A stretch of DNA of 8,129 bases from SHLQ01 sp964445255 (GTDB taxonomy: Bacteria > Actinomycetota > Acidimicrobiia > Acidimicrobiales > SHLQ01), in assembly GCA_964445255.1 (NCBI GenBank), contig CAYUKM010000128.1, forward strand, positions 1 through 8,129, in the 5' to 3' direction. This document shows, piece after piece, positions 5,823 through 8,129 of the stretch; positions within the stretch are counted from its first letter, which is position 1; each line of letters starts with the position of its first letter. The translations under genes were made by a program, and so were the position numbers. A model generated the notes under the pieces. The model did not search any database, was not told the origin of the DNA, and saw only the letters and a list, made by a program, of their open reading frames with translations.

Positions 5823-7079
5823 ATGGACGAGCCGAACTTTGATCTCGCTACGGCGGCCGAACTCGATTCCGCTGACCCGTTGGCTCGATTCCGTGGTGAG
5901 TTCGAACTTCCCGAGGGCATCTACCTGGTCGGCAACTCGCTCGGCGCGCTACCCAAACGAGCACGGGCTGCAATCCAGACAGAGGTCGACCGCTGGGCAA
6001 CCCTCGGGGTCGAGGGGCACTTCACCGGTGAATTGGCCTGGAAGGACTACCACGAACTCGTCGCCGAACCGTTCGCGGCGCTGACCGGTGCCCACACTGA
6101 CGAAGTTGTGGCCATGAACGGCCTCACCGTCAACCTGCACTTGTTGATGGTGAGCTTCTACCGTCCCACAGCACAGCGACACAAGATCTTGATCGAAGCC
6201 GGCGCCTTCCCTTCGGATCACTTCGCAGCCGAATCACAGATCCGTCAACGCGGGTACGACCCAGCGAACTCGCTGGTCACCGTTGCGCCTCGCAGCGGCG
6301 AAGCGCTGTTGCGTACCGAGGATGTCCTCGCGGCCATTGCCGAACACGGTGATGCGCTCAGCCTCGTGCTGCTGCCCGGCGTCCAGTACTACACCGGCCA
6401 GGTGTTGCCGATGGCCGAGATCACCGCCGCTGCACACGACGTGGGCGCCACGGTCGGCTTCGATCTGGCACATGCCGTTGGCAACGTCGAACTCGACCTC
6501 CACAGCATCGGTGTCGACTTCGCCGCGTGGTGCACCTACAAGTACCTGAACAGCGGGCCTGGCGGCGTCGCTGGCGCGTTCGTACACCGCAATCACATCA
6601 ACGACCAGACCCTGCCGAAGTTCACGGGGTGGTGGGGGACCAACCCCAACACCCGATTCCAAATGGCCACCGACTTTGACGCCATGCCCACAGTGGAGTC
6701 GTGGCAGCTTTCGAATGCGCCGATCATGCAGATGGCCGCGCTACGGGCTTCGCTCGAACTCTTCGACGAAGCGGGCGCCATGACAGCGCTTCGGGCTAAG
6801 TCTGAGCAGCAGATCCAGTACTTCGACCACCGCTTGGCCCAGTCGCTTACCGGTCGGGTTGTGAACCTCTCCCCAAAGGAGATGTCGGCACGCGGATGCC
6901 AGTTCGCATTGCAAGTCGTCAGCGGCGACGGGAGAGCGGTGTTTGAGCAACTCGAACACGCACGCGTCTTCTGCGACTGGCGAGAGCCCGACGTGATCCG
7001 CGTGGCTCCTGTACCGCTCTACAATTCCTTCGCTGATATCGACCGTTTCGTCGAGATATTGGGCGGCATCGTCTCGTGA
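5823..7079 (+). CDS. kynU: Kynureninase
   Basis: The protein has 418 residues, full length for the family. It is a cytosolic PLP enzyme that cleaves kynurenine or 3-hydroxykynurenine to alanine plus anthranilate or 3-hydroxyanthranilate. Landmarks: IYLVGNSLGALPK (33-45); NGLTVNLHLLMVSFY (99-113); AFPSDH (128-133); GFDLAHAVGNVEL (212-224), with D214 and H217 for PLP; CTYKYLNSGPGG (237-248), with K240 as the PLP lysine; GWWG (269-272); and RVAPVPLYNSF (393-403). These segments resemble the human/Bacteroidetes-like type, which has CSYKYLNAG and RVAPVPLYNSF. H66, S297 and N298 align by eye with human H102, S332 and N333, which favour 3-hydroxykynurenine. The ATG at 5823 gives a normal N-terminus but has only a weak upstream site (GTGGGA). 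The stop overlaps the kmo start as GTGA. Confidence 0.95.
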   Translation: MDEPNFDLATAAELDSADPLARFRGEFELPEGIYLVGNSLGALPKRARAAIQTEVDRWATLGVEGHFTGELAWKDYHELVAEPFAALTGAHTDEVVAMNGLTVNLHLLMVSFYRPTAQRHKILIEAGAFPSDHFAAESQIRQRGYDPANSLVTVAPRSGEALLRTEDVLAAIAEHGDALSLVLLPGVQYYTGQVLPMAEITAAAHDVGATVGFDLAHAVGNVELDLHSIGVDFAAWCTYKYLNSGPGGVAGAFVHRNHINDQTLPKFTGWWGTNPNTRFQMATDFDAMPTVESWQLSNAPIMQMAALRASLELFDEAGAMTALRAKSEQQIQYFDHRLAQSLTGRVVNLSPKEMSARGCQFALQVVSGDGRAVFEQLEHARVFCDWREPDVIRVAPVPLYNSFADIDRFVEILGGIVS

Positions 7080-8129
7080 CAGCTGCCGAACCCGGGCTGG
7101 CTGAGAGACTGGGAGCTGAAGGCCCGATCGTCATCGCTGGTGCAGGGCTTGCTGGATCGCTCCTTGCGATCTACCTGGCCCGGGCGGGCTGTGAGGTAAC
7201 CGTTTACGAGGCCCGCCCGGATCTGCGCCGGGTCGACATCGATGCTGGCCGCTCGATCAACCTGGCGTTAGCAACCCGGGGCATCGTGCCGCTCGTCGAT
7301 GTTGGCGTGATCGAGAGCGTGGACGCGATTACGATCCCGATGCGCGGCCGCATGATCCACGTCGACGGCGATCCCACCCCGGACCTGCAGCCCTATGGCA
7401 CCAAGGCACACGAGGTAATCCACTCGGTGTCTCGGACCAACCTCAACGCCATCCTGCTCGACACTGCAGAGGCAACCGGGCGGGTCAGGGTCGAATTCAA
7501 TGCCGAAATCGAGTCCGTCGACCTCGACGATCGAACCGTTCATTTCGCCGATCACCCCGATGCATCGTTCGGTGTGATCTTCGGCGCCGATGGCGCCGGG
7601 TCGCGCGTTCGCAAGGCGATGGGCCAGGCCGGGTCCAGCGACTTCCACACGGAATGGCTTGACCACGACTACAAAGAACTCGAGATCGCTCCAGCTGACG
7701 ACGGGACCCACCGTCTCGACCCAAACGCGCTCCACATCTGGCCGCGCGGCGAACTTATGCTCATCGCCCTCGCAAACCCGACCGGCGACTTCACCGTCAC
7801 GCTCTTCGCGCCAAAGACGACCTTCGCGGCGCTAACTACCGGTGACGAGGTCAATGCGTTCTTCGCTGAAGAGTTCGCCGATTTCGTGCCGCTGATACCA
7901 AACATCGTCGACCAGTTCTTCGCCGCTCCAACCGGTCGGCTCGGGACGCTGCGCGCCGAAGGCTGGAGTCATGGCGACCGAGCGGTGATCGTCGGCGATG
8001 CAGCACACGCGATCGTACCCTTCCACGGGCAGGGGATGAACGCCGCCCTCGAATCGGTTCGTGTGCTCGTCGGTTGTCTCCGTGAGACAACAGGCTCGGT
8101 CGGCGAGGCCTTTCGCGCCTATGAAGCTC
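7076..8129 (+). CDS. kmo: Kynurenine 3-monooxygenase, truncated by the window edge
   Basis: The frame starts at a GTG overlapping the kynU stop by 4 bases and is open to the last base: 351 residues of a family usually about 450-480 long. The enzyme is an FAD- and NADPH-dependent hydroxylase that makes 3-hydroxykynurenine. Seen in order: the FAD-binding strand IVIAGAGLAGS (18-28) with GxGxxG at 22-27; GRSINLALATRG; IPMRGRMIH (87-95); PYGTK (106-110); HSVSRTNLN; YKELEI; LHIWPRGELMLIALAN; and GDAAHAIVPFHGQGMNAALE (307-326), the second FAD motif. R92 and Y107 match the Arg and Tyr that bind the substrate carboxylate in the family, with one extra residue between them. H317 replaces the usual second Phe or Tyr of PFFGQGMN. 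The C-terminal part, which in eukaryotes carries a membrane anchor, is outside the window. Pairing with kynU supports the assignment. Confidence 0.95.
   Translation, partial: MTAAEPGLAERLGAEGPIVIAGAGLAGSLLAIYLARAGCEVTVYEARPDLRRVDIDAGRSINLALATRGIVPLVDVGVIESVDAITIPMRGRMIHVDGDPTPDLQPYGTKAHEVIHSVSRTNLNAILLDTAEATGRVRVEFNAEIESVDLDDRTVHFADHPDASFGVIFGADGAGSRVRKAMGQAGSSDFHTEWLDHDYKELEIAPADDGTHRLDPNALHIWPRGELMLIALANPTGDFTVTLFAPKTTFAALTTGDEVNAFFAEEFADFVPLIPNIVDQFFAAPTGRLGTLRAEGWSHGDRAVIVGDAAHAIVPFHGQGMNAALESVRVLVGCLRETTGSVGEAFRAYEA

Noticed and set aside
7268..7735. A 155-codon minus-strand frame opposite kmo
   Set aside because: The plus strand encodes unmistakable KMO motifs throughout this stretch.

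Overview
The window is GC-rich and densely coded. It uses many GTG starts and has genes meeting by 4-base overlaps. One gene encodes a wall protein ending in an LAxTG-type sorting signal, the form used by class E sortases of high-GC Gram-positives. Together these suggest an actinobacterium. An Acidimicrobiia-like marine or environmental lineage is my guess from overall feel, not something the sequence proves.

Layout, left to right. (1) Positions 1-375 (+) hold the 3' end of a gene that enters from the left, possibly a methyltransferase. It overlaps by 4 bases a complete gene (372-1448, +) for a lipoprotein of the ADP-ribosylglycohydrolase family. (2) A strong hairpin at 1468-1505 separates this pair from a convergent gene (1536-3623, -). 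That gene encodes a 695-residue secreted wall protein: signal peptide, Ig-like adhesin N-terminus, two near-identical 156-residue DUF11/isopeptide-type repeats, then an LAVTG sorting signal. (3) A 188-base divergent intergenic region (3624-3811) carries small direct and inverted repeats. (4) Positions 3812-5685 (+) hold a two-gene unit: a small-molecule kinase of the aminoglycoside/choline/ecdysteroid kinase-like superfamily and an inositol-monophosphatase-family phosphatase, overlapping by 4 bases. (5) A 137-base gap (5686-5822) contains, on the minus strand, what looks like the C-terminal tail of a lost gene. (6) Positions 5823-8129 (+) hold kynureninase (kynU) overlapping by 4 bases kynurenine 3-monooxygenase (kmo), which runs off the right edge.

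How they work together. KMO hydroxylates kynurenine to 3-hydroxykynurenine, and KynU cleaves that to 3-hydroxyanthranilate, the precursor of quinolinate and NAD. KynU carries the His/Ser/Asn trio that makes the human enzyme prefer 3-hydroxykynurenine, so the two genes make biochemical sense as a pair. The kinase and phosphatase are probably made from one mRNA, but their substrates are unknown. The wall protein and the lipoprotein are both predicted to sit outside the membrane and show no visible link to the rest.

I see no tRNA, rRNA, CRISPR array, insertion sequence or phage gene. I do not see a clearly new multi-gene system. The most unusual items are the surface-anchored ADP-ribosylglycohydrolase, the kinase-phosphatase pair and the orphan C-terminal tail.
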